64,000 nt of DNA from Alkaliphilus flagellatus (GTDB lineage Bacteria > Bacillota > Clostridia > Peptostreptococcales > Natronincolaceae), in contig NZ_JAHLQK010000002.1 in the NCBI RefSeq assembly GCF_018919215.1, forward strand, positions 513,164 to 577,163, given 5' to 3'. This document shows, one piece after another, positions 63,927-64,000 of this stretch; within the stretch, counting starts at the first letter, position 1; each line of letters starts with the position of its first letter. Position numbers and translations under genes: made by a program. The notes under the pieces are model-generated. The model saw only the letters and a list, made by a program, of their open reading frames with translations, was not told the origin of the DNA and did not search any database.

Positions 63927-64000
<74 letters not shown>

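Overview
This is a low-GC, densely coding chromosomal segment, mostly read left to right, that ends in the first ~75 bases of a 16S rRNA gene. Gene content points to a strictly fermentative, spore-forming member of the Clostridia. Sporulation is suggested by LysM-GH18 cortex-hydrolase-like, YabS/YabT-like and SASP-like proteins. Fermentation is shown by a lysine 2,3-/5,6-aminomutase pathway and a sodium-pumping methylmalonyl-CoA decarboxylase. The gene order and the 16S start look like Alkaliphilus/Natronincola-type Clostridia, but that placement is inference.

Left part (1-25 kb): mostly single genes and small operons. They include an old-yellow-enzyme reductase, a DMT transporter, and a cell-wall/DAP group (lysA, ldcA, an M20 amidohydrolase, and a beta-lactamase-fold protein carrying a zinc-ribbon-like insert). 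An HMA-DsbD-cupredoxin fusion is followed by scattered sulfur-handling genes (sulfurtransferase, DsrE-like, cysteine-desulfurase-like). A MarR-DUF169 pair has two identical palindromic operators and is bracketed by two near-identical 132-bp repeats. Further right are ilvE, bacteriohemerythrin, a LysM-GH18 protein, an rRNA methyltransferase, a DUF819-DUF3870-dipeptide epimerase operon and an HxlR-cupin-VOC group.

Middle (25-38.4 kb): an OsmC protein, then a sigma-54 activator (PAS-AAA+-Fis) directly upstream of a textbook -24/-12 promoter. That promoter drives kdd-kamA-kamB-kamC-kamD-kamE, the lysine fermentation operon. Immediately downstream is a complete agr-type quorum-sensing locus: LytTR regulator, GHKL kinase, AgrB and a 43-residue AgrD-like prepeptide too short for ordinary gene calling.

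Right part (38.4-64 kb): a DUF881 protein, then yabS-yabT-tilS-ftsH without the usual hprT. An AspT/YidE-type transporter with a second DUF3870 partner leads into a succinate-to-propionate island: CoA transferase, two-part methylmalonyl-CoA mutase, meaB, epimerase and the four-subunit Na+-pumping decarboxylase. The cofactor genes birA (biotin ligase), an ECF S component and coaX (pantothenate kinase, for CoA) follow. The segment closes with dusB, an uncharacterised protein, greA, lysS, tandem rRNA promoters and the 16S start. I see no prophage, IS transposase, CRISPR array, tRNA gene or recognisable riboswitch.
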